Shown here: positions 1 to 11,265 of the stretch, in pieces
How the letters are laid out: each line of letters begins with the position of its first letter
Position numbering within the stretch: position 1 is the first letter of the stretch
NCBI GenBank assembly: GCA_037957365.1
Contig: JARHVA010002372.1
Span: 326,501 to 390,500, forward strand
DNA length: 64,000 bases
From: Torreya grandis
Lineage: Eukaryota; Streptophyta; Pinopsida; Cupressales; Taxaceae
Reading direction: 5' to 3'
Made by a program: the position numbers and the translations under genes
Notes under the pieces: generated by a model
Database searches by the model: none
Seen by the model: the letters and a program-made list of their open reading frames with translations, nothing else
What the model was told of the DNA's origin: nothing

Positions 1-52
1 AGGTATCGTGGTGTAAATGATGAAGCTAAAATGGCTTGTCTAACTCAATGAG

Positions 53-123
<71 letters not shown>

Positions 124-1430
124 AAAGGATAATTTTATTTCATCATAATTCATGGGAAGTGTCTATATAGGTGTTTTAATTCTACATCACATTGACTAGT
201 CTTTGAGGAAAATTGGTTGTTCTGAGTGAGTGAGTTGTAGACGTGTTTTTGAGGTTCTATAACTTGAGTCAAAGTGTGTAATTAATATGGTTATATTTTT
301 GAGGTAATTTAGGATATTTATAAGTTATTTATTTTCATTATTTTGTGGATAAATGATGTGTTATCTTCAATTTTTCAAGATAGACTTTTCTATGTGTTTA
401 AAGACCTAATGTGAACAGTGTTAATGATGGGTTTCAAGCAGTGATTTGTTATAAAATGTCTTGTTGAGATTATAAGACATTAGTGGGGGTCTATTTGATT
501 TTTATATGACATGGTACTTCCAATTTTGTATTTTTTAAGAGTTCCAAGGAAGACAAAATGTAACATGTCCTAAAGTAGATCTAATGGAATTAGGTCTCCA
601 CAAGACCTAAAAGAGAAATGAGGCCTAATTGAGTCATAACAGACCAAAATGGATTCAAATATTGATTTATTCATGTCAAAAATATGTAATAATACCTATT
701 ATATGGTTTAACTAAGATTTTAAGGGTGTATGGCTGACTAAGTGGTATATGAACAAGGAATGGTATATACACAAGGCAATTTTAGGCTTATTTATGTAAG
801 CATATTCTATGTGAATGATATAACACATTATTTATTATAATGATTTATTTTATACAATAATAGGATGGATATAATCTATAATAAATATATGAAAGTGAGT
901 CTAAATATGAATATCAAGGTCATATGACCTAATCAGTCTTGAAGAGACCTAGTTGAGTGAAGAAGCCTAGAAGGTAGTTTGAGAGGGTTAAAGAGTATGA
1001 AGAGATAAATAAGGTGATCATAATCTATTTTTGAAGAAAAAAATTATTCTAAAGGTGATAAAATCAATTATTTAGTTGATTTGGTGTTGAATCATCTAGG
1101 GGGTTGGTGCCTCCTTACAAGTGGGTTCTTGCTAAAGCCTAGTCAAGTGGGTGCTTGGCTAGTTGGGGTTAGTTCTCCATGTGAAGTTGGTGCTTCAATA
1201 AATTTGGTTTTTGTATTATATTAATATATTACATTTACATATATCATTGGTTTTTATTCCCCTTGAGGGTTTCCCACATATATGATGTGTTCTTATGTTT
1301 CATGTTTATGTAGATAGTTGCTTATGCTTACTAGATCTATATGATTATTTAAATGGTTAATGATTTCTTAAGTGTAATTGATGAAAGGTTTTAAATAATA
1401 ATCCCCATATTAATAATTTTGATTCCAAAT
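1..1430 (+). repeat. Decayed long LTR-like segment A (cut by window start)
   Basis: Non-coding, AT-rich segment related to 10,700-12,600 (segment B). Shared landmarks in the same order are an 'aaaatggctt' block followed by a TA microsatellite, a 'caagata' block near 380 (11,475 in B), a 'gttggtgcctcc' block near 1,103 (12,340 in B), and a 'gagggttt' plus 'cacatatat' block near 1,265 (12,497 in B). The GGTGCCTCC-type text before the end resembles the R/U5 part of the SIRE-like copia LTRs at 13,576 and 21,284. I infer an old LTR, with its left end outside the window. No PBS is visible after it. Its right boundary is approximate, and it could be a solo LTR or one LTR of a destroyed element. Confidence 0.5.
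56..121. repeat. (TA)n microsatellite
   Basis: Uninterrupted alternating TA of about 65 bp inside LTR-like segment A. A second TA tract occupies the corresponding place in segment B (10,805-10,854), so the microsatellite was probably already present in the ancestral LTR. Confidence 0.95.
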
Positions 1431-1954
1431 TAAAGAGGGATTTTACCTCTATAATTATGGTTTAAAAAGCTTCCATTTATTTATTAGATTTTAACTTGAT
1501 GCCATCTCCTTTTTCTTTTGTTAATTTATATTATTTGATTGATGCAATAAAAATGAAATAAATTTGTATTTATAATGAATGCATAAACCTTCACATCTAT
1601 TTATTGGAAATAATTACTTGAATTTCAATATATATACTTATAAGATTAACAATGTCCAATTTAAACACTAACTTGTTATGCACACCTTTGTAAATCTATA
1701 GGAAAGTTAGGTTAGATAAAGGTGTCTTAAAAAGACCCTAGGCTCAATCATACTCTACAACTATATGACCTCATATTAATTTCCATCTAGTGGCACAAAT
1801 TTAGCTAACTAGTTGTGTTATTAGTGGCATTGGAGATGTGCATGATTTACCCAGAAACCCTAAAAAGAATATTCTTTCCTTTTCTCCCTTAGGAGGTAGG
1901 ACTATTGAAGAGAACATAAATTATCTTAAAACTGATTTGGGGACACTAAATTTA
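1431..1954. other. AT-rich interval, nothing assigned
   Basis: AT-rich sequence between LTR-like segment A and the first recognisable gag residues of the gypsy relic. It probably holds the decayed 5' part of that relic, but I see no motif that supports a specific call. Confidence 0.5.
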
Positions 1955-2360
1955 TAGCATGAGGACGTGGCATGTATAATATTTCCATTTACATTACAAG
2001 ATATTTGTTATGACTAATTTATTAATGTCCTAGTAGGTTCTGTTACATCTTGGGATGAATCTTAAAACACTTTTTTTGCATATTTTGGATAAATCACCAA
2101 CACAAGTGTTGTTTACTAAAAAAAATCAATCATGATAAGAGAACTAAATGAACCAATCTAAGCCTTCAATTCTATATTGTAAAATATGTATACCAGACTT
2201 GAAGTTGATTATCAACCTACTGAGGCATTATCCCTCAAAATGTACAAGAACACCCTAGACCCTATGAGTATTATCTTTATCCTTAGAGCTACCAATGTTG
2301 GTACATTACCTTTGGATTACACTGAAGCTATTAATTTAGATAAAAAATTGAACCCTTAGT
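1955..2360 (+). pseudogene. Retrotrans_gag domain relic (gypsy relic 1)
   Basis: Conceptual translation with stops shows the usual pattern of a plant gypsy capsid domain: an acidic-hydrophobic stretch with 'IIFPFTLQD' (helix before the conserved W), then 'GSVTSWDE' before an F-rich helix, and later 'LEVDYQPTEALSLKMY' with 'TEAINLDKKL' at the end. The 'SW-E...F...F' arrangement is characteristic of Retrotrans_gag. Several stops (for example after 'TLNL') and at least one frame change rule out function. In life such a protein forms the virus-like particle shell of the element. Assignment rests on motif order only. Confidence 0.6.
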
Positions 2361-3297
2361 CATAAACCTTGACCCTACTTAATCTTGGTCCTATTTTATA
2401 TCCTTTATCCCAATTCCAAATGAAAACTAGAATATTAAATCCTAAAACAAAAACTAGGTTTACATCTATATGTCTTTAGGACATGATCCACCTAACCAAC
2501 ACCTTAGATTCCTAAATAATTCTATGTCTAGACATAACCATAAAAACTAGAGTCATTCCTTAATAATAGTTAATATTACTACTACATAGGGAACTACTTC
2601 CAACTCCACAAAATTAGAACTAGAAGTTATCTAATAGATGGTGAAAAATATAATACTTGAGTTTCTAAACATGTAAAATTTCATGGGGAAATTTTTTGGA
2701 TAGAATACTAACTAGATCTTCAAATTATAAAGGTATAATAGGCTTGAAAAAAAATTATAACAATTAAAACCTAATAGGATGCTTGAGATAAATATCATGG
2801 AAGAAGCCCTTCCTAATTGGGGTTGAGTTCATAATACAAAACATCATGGTGAGATAGACTACATAGAAGTTTTCACTATCTTAGAGATATTTTATAAATA
2901 AGTAGACATACAAAAAGGTTTTACAAATCCAAATAAACATCTTCCTCTACTACTCCAATACATCCAAGTACACTAATAGCCTTTGATACCTATGGATTCA
3001 CATTCCTAATAGAGGATGAGAATTAACCATAGGATAATACATATGAGATCCACTCTTTTCAATAGTTATAGAGTAATAACTATAAATCAACCTACTACTT
3101 CCATGCCTCTAAAAAACAATGTTACAACTCTTATATATCCTAAGGCTAAAAATAATCCTCCCCTTCAAATAATGGATGAAGAGTTGCAAAGTGTAGAGCC
3201 ACATAATAGAGGAGGGTTTAATATTGTTGATGACATGAAAAATATCAAGCCTAATATAAATCTTCATGAGTTAGCCTATATCACTGAATAGAGAGAG

Positions 3298-3780
3298 ATG
3301 ATACTCAAATCCATGACTAGGATATCATTTATTGATAAATCAAAAGTAGTGCATAAAAACAAGGTTATTTATATGGATAAACCTAATGTATCACCTTTTT
3401 TGTTAACCATCGTAATATTTGGGAAGAGTGTGCATAATTATTTGATTAATTCTGGTGCTTCATCTAATGTGATGCCTACAAATGTATGTAAGAAACTAGG
3501 TTTGACCCTAAACAAGTCAAAAAAAATTGTCTTATAGTTGGACAGGTCTTCTATCCCATGTGTTGGAGAACTGACAAATGTGCACATATAGCTTCTATCA
3601 GAGCCACATCTACAATAATACATAGATATTTTATTTATTGACATTATAGAAGCCTACAACTTACTACTCAAACATGATTAGTCAAATACATTGAATGGGA
3701 ACATGGCCACATATTTATCACACATGTGGCTACATTGGAATGAAGTATCCAACTAGATCTGAGTAGATAGAGAATCAAAG
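3298..3780 (+). pseudogene. Retroviral-type aspartic protease relic
   Basis: The reading frame from 3,298 to 3,537 contains 'LINSGASSNVMP' followed by 'CKKLGL', the typical plant gypsy retropepsin active-site block, but the catalytic Asp of D-S-G-A is replaced by Asn. The frame then stops; homology continues past in-frame stops to a 'GNMATYLSHMWLHWN' block around 3,695-3,740 and 'VDRESKMNY' around 3,767-3,790, which corresponds to the protease-RT linker of many plant gypsy polyproteins. The protease would have cleaved the Gag-Pol polyprotein. Missing Asp plus multiple stops make it inactive. Confidence 0.7.
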
Positions 3781-4705
3781 ATGAATTACTTTATCATATA
3801 TTACAATGTTATGAATGAGATGTTGACTTTATAGCCTCACATGTAGATGTGTACACTTTCACTACTATTTAAGAACCTCATGAATAATAATTTGAAGGCC
3901 CTTCTTAGTTATGACTCTATATTTTGATAGAGATATATAAAAATAGGTTTTAAGTGTTGGCATAGCCTTGTTTGACCTATATGAGAAGTTATATCTAGCT
4001 ACCTATATGTTAAATTTACTTGCACTAATAATATATATGAGTAAAAATATCTAATCCTTAGTATATAATTCACATTGAAGAATAGTGCTAAGTATTTTAA
4101 TGTCTTCAATGATTCAAAATTAGTTGTTAACTAGACTCGGAAAAAGTATCAATGTAAACTCACTTACTTGAATAAGTATAAACACTGAGTATGGGACTTG
4201 ATTGAATCATTTGAATAATTCAACATTAGATCCATTCCAAGGGATCAAAACCAAACTAATATTTCATTAGAAACTTTAGCTATCAATCTGGCACCACTAT
4301 AAGAATCCAAGATACATAAATATTATGTAGAACTAGTTCTTTGCCCATTGTCCTAGACAATGTGGATAACTTCTAGGTATTTGAAGATGATAAACAAATT
4401 ATCAATTCATTAGCAGTTATGGAACCTTTAAATATATGATAATAGTTGAAAAATATGTTGAAACCATGCATTTGGAAGATGTAGGAGAAGATGATGTATT
4501 AGATATGAAGGAAAATTACATTCGTATGGGGATGGGCTCCATAGAGTGATCTTTCGATGTGGATCCATAAACTCAAAAGTAAAAGTAACTTAAATCAAAT
4601 GAGTATGTTTTATAAAAGGTGAATTTGGAAATTGACTAGCTTTTCTAATATGTAAAAATTAGCCTAAGTTGCATTGAAAGTGGGAAACACAAATTTAATA
4701 GTCTA

Positions 4706-5095
4706 TTGATGGAATATAAATGTGTCATCACTTATACATATGAGTATATGAAAGTATTTTACCCTAGGTTCATCACGCATACCATCCCAAAAAATATAGA
4801 GAATAATACATTTAGGTATAGATTGAGGCTATTAAATCCAATCATGGAACCTCTCATCCAAATAGAAGTAAAAAATCTATTGGATGTTAGGATTGTCTTT
4901 CTAATCAGGGATTCTATCTAGGTATCCAACATAGTATTAGTCAAAAATAAGAATAGATAAATCAGGTTGTGTATTGACTTTAAAAATATAAAGTGAGCAT
5001 CAAAAAAGGATAACTATACTTTTATATTCCCTAGATGAGGTAATTCAAATGTTAAGTGGATTTGAGATTATGTCCTTATTTCATGTAGATGAAAG
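4706..5095 (+). pseudogene. Reverse transcriptase N-terminal relic
   Basis: The 71-codon open stretch 4,706-4,921 reads through a linker ('ITHTIPKN') into 'EVKNLLDVRIVFLIRDS', and after a stop the same frame continues with 'IRLCIDFKNIK' and 'SKKDNYTFIFP'. These match the start of the gypsy RT fingers and palm (I-R-x-C-x-D-F/Y-R-x-L-N then K-D-x-Y-P-L-P). The sequence ends before the YxDD motif, so the polymerase is truncated rather than just mutated. The breakpoint near 5,095 probably marks a deletion or a later rearrangement. Confidence 0.7.
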
Positions 5096-5630
5096 ATAAT
5101 GGTGAACAAAAGGGGGAGGGGGGCTTAAAGAAACCTTTTTTTTTATAAATAACAATAGTTAAATTTAGACAAAAATTCAGAGGCACTTGGAAAAAGAATT
5201 TGATAATGATATAAGAATATGAATTGTGTAATTTTGAATATAGTTTATAAACATATAATTGTTTCAATACCCAGATGATAAAAATGTGTGAAATAGATTA
5301 ATTTGTGATGATGTCTTAATCATTTTTTGTAAAAGGATAAGGATACTGCATGTGTACAAACACACTTTTTTTTATTAAATGAATGATTGGATGTATAAAA
5401 TTTGATATATGGATAGATGAAATGCCAAAAATTATTGAGAAAAGTTTTTATTTTATATATATATATTGAAATTGCAAGTGTGTGAACATAGCTTTTTGAA
5501 CTTAACTTCTTAAAAATCATATATATTTTTAAAACATAGCTAACAATGTGTAGATTGTTAAGATATAATTTTTTTTAACTTTTGATAAATGATTAAAATT
5601 TTACAAAGGTATTTGTAATGATATGTACAT

Positions 5631-5741
5631 AGTCCATAATGAGGTATGTAGTGTAGAAATTACATATAGTCTATAATGAGGTATGTAGTGTAGAAATTAA
5701 ATATAGTCCATAATGAGGTATGTAGTGTAGAAATTAAGTAA
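5631..5741 (+). repeat. Three tandem copies of a 37-bp unit
   Basis: Units start at 5,631, 5,668 and 5,705, each beginning AGTCYATAATGAGGTATG and differing by only one or two bases. The near identity contrasts with the heavy decay of the surrounding sequence and suggests a recent replication-slippage or unequal-exchange event. Confidence 0.9.
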
Positions 5742-5982
5742 TAATTATAAATGATAGTTTGACGTTGAAAAAAATAATTTTTTCCTCTATAGATCCATAT
5801 AATTGTTTCTAAAATAATAAAATACAATTTCTCAGATGTGTCATCAAATATGGAAGACACACAAATTTCTAAAAAATCAATTAGGTTGATTCATGACATG
5901 GTTCAAGCTAGGTTCAAACCCTCTAGGCCTAAAACTGAGCCAATTCTAGAGGGAAAGTGATAAAATAAAAAATTGTAAAGAT

Positions 5983-6225
5983 GTAAAGGGTATATTCCCT
6001 TTGAAAATATCATACACCCTTTGTAAAAGGCTAATGGGCATACACCCTTTGGAGAAGAAAAAGAGAATATGTCCTTTGGAGAATAAAAAGAGTCTTATCC
6101 AAAGGGCATACACCTTTTGTAAAGGGCGTACACCCTTTTAGAGTCAACAAAAACTTTATTTATTTACCCATTTATATCGACCACAAAGGGTGTGCATGAA
6201 TTTCAAAATCATGTGTACCCTTTTT
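5983..6225. repeat. Cluster of CATACACCCTTT motifs in both orientations
   Basis: About eight variants of CATACACCCTTTG and its complement (for example AAAGGGCATACAC, CAAAGGGTGTGCAT) fall within 240 bp at irregular spacing, some facing each other as inverted pairs. It is not a strict tandem repeat. Function unknown. Confidence 0.8.
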
Positions 6226-6617
6226 GGTTCATGAATTTTGTTTACTTGTCCATGGAATTGACTCATTCATTTTGATTTTTACAAACTTCAAACTCATTTT
6301 TATTTTTGAAATTATGTAAATTATACAAATTCTCCTTTCACTTTTTTCTTAATCACTATAAATTATTCAAATTTTATTCTACACTTAGATCTATGTTATT
6401 AAAGATAAGTAATGGGGTCAGTTAGTCATAACAAAAGATGAATTAAGGAGCTAACAAATGAGGAAATAGAAATGAAGAGAGAAAAATAAGTAAAAAGACA
6501 AAAAAAGTTAGGAGAACATGTGTAAGATCTTATGGGGAACCTGAAGGTACTACCTCCACACCAGGTAATATTTCAAATGAAAATAATATGCTCAATTTGA
6601 TATAATTTAATTTAGAT

Positions 6618-8670
6618 ATGTATTTAAATGAGATAAGAGATCTTAATCAATCTTTGTTGAATGATCATATTCAAAAACTAGAACATGTAACTAATGAATT
6701 TGCATTGATTAATGAAACACAATATGATGAAACATCCATCCATAATAAAGTTTTTGAATATGGTGCTAATCAACATCAATTAATGACACCAATTCATATC
6801 TCTCCTAATGAAGAGGAATTCACTTCACTTGTAGGGTATAATGTACCTAGCCAATGCTATATTATACCTTATATGGTTGAAGTGGTAACACCATCCAATT
6901 TAATACAAAATATTTCTCCTAGACATACACCTCCAAGGATAATGCAATAAAAACTAAGGTATTTGGTTGAAATAAATGATAAAATACTTGAACCTGTGGA
7001 AGGTAAAATCCAAAAATATCAATTCAACAATCATGTTGAACATGTATGGGACTATGCATTTGAAAATAAAAGCCATACAAAATGATGTCAATTGTTTTCT
7101 TAATAAATGAAAATGAAAAACATGCACCATGTGATGCATAATTTAGGGTTAAGAACAAAAACTATGGAGGGAAGAAATAATGAAATAGTAAATAATCTAC
7201 TTAATGCATTTAATGCAATAGGCAATAAAACTCAAAAAAATATAGTAATGTGGAAAGATGAGTAATAATAGAATCTATAGTGAGTAATTCAATAGCTAAA
7301 TATCATTTTTAGTCAAACAAGTACATCCTTAAACTTTACTAAGAAAACTCTGAATAATTCCATAAAAATAAGAACAAGGCTTGATGACCTTTCACATATA
7401 GATTTTGGGTGTTTAGTAGTAGACTCCCACAAAAATATTATTTATTAGTTGAAGGAACAAGACATTTGATAGAAAAAAATTGGTAAGAAAACACGGGTAT
7501 TTTATAATGTAAAATATGTTGTTAAGAGAATAAAATGTTAAAAAAATTGTATCCACATGCAAAACATTTCTTGGACATGACCCAAATGGAAATTTATAAA
7601 AATTTTAATACATTTAATAGGCAATTGATAATTAGCTAAAGGTCATTTCAGATGTACAATCCATTCTAAGTTAAAATAAATCAATTACAAATGACATGTT
7701 TTTTTAGGATCCATGTTGAATTTGCTATACATTTTGATGTTTTTTGTCATATACATTGTACTTTACATATTGACAAGATTATGTGGGAATGTATGGTGGC
7801 TTCCCCACCTAAAACATCAAGAGAGTTAATCCCAAGTCTTTTCTATCAAAGACTTGAGGGACATAATTTTTTTACCAAAGAATGTTTAGATGTAATATGT
7901 AACATTTATGGTGTTTGGTCAAATTTGCTCAACTATACACATGAAGAAATTTCACATGAATTTGGAAAGAAACTAGTTGATTTTAAGAAGTACAAATCTT
8001 TAAAGTATGTTTTAAAAGATGGAAAAGAGTCATAAAGATGTGAGTTGGATATGACCCAAGTATCTATATATGATTTCATGTTTAAATTAAATAATAATAT
8101 TATCTACCAATTTTCAAGACACACATAAAGAAAAATTTCTAGATAATCAATTCAAGTTATGCAAGGACAACTTAAAATTAGAACCATTATTTTGGTTGTG
8201 AAATTTTTTTAAAACTACACACTAAAACCATATAAAAATTTTCAATCATAGTTCTATAATTTAATTCATGTTGGATTTTTCATGCATATTACACACAAAC
8301 ATGCACCTGATAGCACATATGAAAACATAAATTTTTTGAGGGAGTATAAATTTTATGTGAGTGATGACATATCACATTCTACAAACTCTGTTCAAGTTTG
8401 TTTTGAATTATTTTATAGAAATATAAATGCAATAAAAATCATTTTCAATACACACTACATTTAGTTAGGCAATTGTGTAGGATAGTTTAAAAATTCTTGA
8501 ATGTTTTTCTAGTTAAGCAAGATGCATAGGAAGAACAACGTTCAACATTTTTGGAGTAAAGGAAAAAACAAATATGATGCTAATTTTATCGATGTTTCAA
8601 GTATTGTGACTTGGTATAATGCAAACATTTCTCATGATTTAGATAAATATTCTCATATGTGAATATCATT
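6618..8670 (+). pseudogene. Decayed gene resembling a DFSENY/SDG-type DDE-like family
   Basis: A broken reading frame, best seen at 6,618-6,950, 7,691-8,035 and 8,282-8,464, can be followed with stops and frame shifts over 2 kb. Landmarks in order: 'KKIGKKT' followed by 'FYNVKYVVKRIK' near 7,470-7,530; a Cys/His-containing stretch 'HVEFAIHFDVFCHIHC'; 'NYTLKPYKNFQS' (8,212-8,250); 'HVGFFMHITHKHAPDS'; 'KFYVSDDISH' followed by 'CFELFYRN'; then a degenerate 'GNCVG-FKNS' and 'NVQHFWSKGK'. From memory this series resembles large uncharacterised proteins with 'D-F-S-E-N-Y' and 'W-S-D-G-C-A-x-Q-F-K' motifs found in plants and aquatic animals, which I suspect are RNase-H-fold transposase-like. That link is an inference and needs a search. 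The key acidic residues are mostly lost. Confidence 0.45.
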
Positions 8671-10801
8671 TTGGTTTATGGAGTAAAAATATAATACAAT
8701 CTATAAATATTATAGTATATTACTTAGATCTAGTGTTTTCCACTCCATTTGAAGCTCAAGTTCTAGTTCATGGACTATTTATACTAGGGATATGTCATGT
8801 TTTTGTTTGGACTATATAGAATTTAATTAGAATGAATGTTGTTGAGATATATTCCTATTGGTGTTGTCATTTATGTCAATGGTAATTGAGTTTAATTTAT
8901 GTCACATAAGTGATCTCGTGAAGATACATTGTAAGTATTCTTGATGACTTAAGCATGATCTAGAATATCCTTGAGTTTTGCATAAGGTATTGGCACAAGG
9001 TTGTGATATGATTTATTATTATTTATATAAGAGATCATTTTAAAGATAGTTTTTAAGTGTTTTTTTTGATGAGGTCATTTTTATTCCAAGTTCATAGGAA
9101 GTAAGTCTTTGTGGAGAAGGTGTATTGAGAAGCCTAGTCTTGTCTTAGTGAAGACTTGGCTAGTTCAGCCTTGGCAAGAGACCTATATGGTTTGAGAAGT
9201 ATTGGTCAAAAAATAATGATGAGAGATGATTTGGATACTATCTTAGATATATGGAGGTGAATAGTGAGCTACATTACGTGTCTTGAAGGTCTCAAAGTTC
9301 TATGGTGCCTATTAGGTATATTGGTTCTTATACATGAATATGGATTAAATAGGTATGTTGATGATGATATGGACGTGTATGGAATTAAAGATATGGAATT
9401 AAATGTTAGATAATATGAGAGAGGTTTTGAGTCAGTCAAATGAATCTCAAAATGACCCAAAGGGGTATGTTCTTCATTAGTGGTCTTCTCATAGACCTTG
9501 CCTAAAGATCCTAAGTAGTAGAATGAGGTTTCATGATTAGGTTTGGAGTATTTTTAGATCATGTGAGAATTATTTTAGGTTTTACATGGTGTTTAAAACA
9601 TTTTTACCAATTTTGAGGTCATATCACAAAGGATAAAGCATGAAAATTGGTTTTGAGGGTTTCTTGTGTGTGCAAAATGGAGAGATGAAGACCTGAGAAG
9701 GAAATTTTGATCCTTATTAGAATGTGTGACTATTTAATGGGAAGATGATATCTTATGGAGATATTTAAAAGTGTATAAACAATTTTTTACAAGCATTATG
9801 AGTTAGTTTTAGGGGTAAGGTTTTATGAACAAATGTTAAGAATGGAAACTAGTCTAAAACCCTACTAAAATGTTTATAGTGACTTGATGGTGAAGATTTT
9901 GTTTTTGAGTTCCCTAAATTAATTAATGGTATTTTTATTATTTTATAATGTAAATGACTCTTTCAAGTACCTCTTGGTGGCATTGAGTGTTTAGGAGAGT
10001 GAGTGGAAGCTATAAAAAACCCTTATTTATTAGAAATTTGGTATATCAAGAAGGGTTGAGTAGGTAAAAGAATGTAAATCAATGGAGGAAAATTTTTAAT
10101 AATTTTAATTCAATCTCATTATTATTTATACTCAGGTTACAAAATTCAAAAATTCTAAACTAATCATAGAAGCTGGTTTATCACTAAAAAGGTCTAATAG
10201 TGAAGATAATGAGAAAAACCAGATAGGAGTGAGAATGAGTTTAGGGATATGTTGTAATGGATTAGGAATGGATAAAATATATTTATGTTGTTTTTAAAGA
10301 CATATAAAACATGTTTATATTTGTTATATTTCTTGGAAGTCATTGAGAATGTTGTTCACAAGATGACCTGTCTCGTGAAGAGGTGATAGTGAAGGAGTAA
10401 GATTAAGAGATTGGTCTACAAGACCAACATTGTCATTATAAAATTATATCTATATATATTATTATTACCTAATGATATAATAAGATCATAAAATTTCATC
10501 AGGAGTTCATAAAATTTTCCATATAGGTACTAAAATTCATGTTCACCATGATTAGTTCTCTCGATAGAATGGCATTTTTGAGTATGCAAGATGAAGTGAT
10601 GAGTTTGAGATGTTATATCATGAGTTGATATATAAGATGAACATATTAATGTTTTTTGGATGTTTATTACATGTAAATTATTTATATAATGTTGAGAGTC
10701 ACTTTAAATAGTTGAGATATGGAAGCCAAAATGGCTTATCTAGTTGTGTAAGAACTGTGAAAGATAAGCTTAACAAATTGGTCTGTAAGGCCAATGGTTG
10801 A

Positions 10802-10804
<3 letters not shown>

Positions 10805-10854
<50 letters not shown>
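10805..10854. repeat. (TA)n microsatellite in segment B
   Basis: Fifty bases of alternating TA, in the position corresponding to the TA tract of segment A (56-121). Confidence 0.95.
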
Positions 10855-10857
<3 letters not shown>

Positions 10858-10929
10858 AATTTTTAATTTTAATTATATGTCTTGGATGTGTTCTTATAGT
10901 ATCTAAATAAAATATTCTTCATGATTATG

Positions 10930-11265
10930 TTTTTGGAGCTATAAGTAGTTTTTTGTGTGTGAGTGTGAGTGTGATTGAAGTTTCTATGTCTTCTTAAATA
11001 GTTTGGAAGAGTAAAAAACATGTGTTTATTTATTATAGGTTACATGGTATCCTATAAATTAATTTTTAGTGTTTTAAGGTTCCTATATATATATATATAT
11101 ATATATATATAGGAACCTTAAAACACTAAAAATTAATTTATAGGATACCATGTAACCTATAATAAATAAACACATGTTTTTTACTCTTCCAAACTATTTA
11201 AGAAGACATAGAAACTTCAATCACACTCACACTCACACACAAAAAACTACTTATAGCTCCAAAAA
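10930..11265. repeat. 336-bp perfect inverted repeat centred on an AT tract
   Basis: The left arm from 10,930 and the right arm ending at 11,265 are exact reverse complements base by base (paired coordinates sum to 22,195), with no spacer beyond the AT run at 11,084-11,111. Outer ends read TTTTTGGAGC and GCTCCAAAAA. The first base pair outside does not match. Segment A lacks the structure. It could be a foldback/MITE-like insertion, a recent inverted duplication, or an assembly or cloning foldback artefact. Confidence 0.95.

Larger units (their letters stand above)
1955..5095 (+). mobile_element. Ty3/gypsy retrotransposon relic, truncated in RT
   Basis: Plus-strand relic with gag, protease and the start of reverse transcriptase in the usual order, each broken by stops and frame changes. 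No LTR can be tied to it. Translatable homology ends abruptly near 5,095 inside RT, just after the codons corresponding to the conserved 'cs-KKDNY' region and the following helix, so RNase H and integrase are missing. The protein spacing (gag near 2.0-2.4 kb, protease 3.3-3.8 kb, RT 4.8-5.1 kb) fits one element rather than scattered fragments. It is distinct from the Tat-like family further right, because its protease-to-RT linker text differs. Confidence 0.7.
5096..6617. other. AT-rich intergenic interval with short repeats
   Basis: No gene supported. Short open frames on the minus strand between 5,076 and 5,860 are AT-rich chance frames without motifs. The interval holds a 37-bp triplicate (5,631-5,741) and a cluster of CATACACCCTTT-like motifs (5,983-6,225), listed separately. 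Confidence 0.5.
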
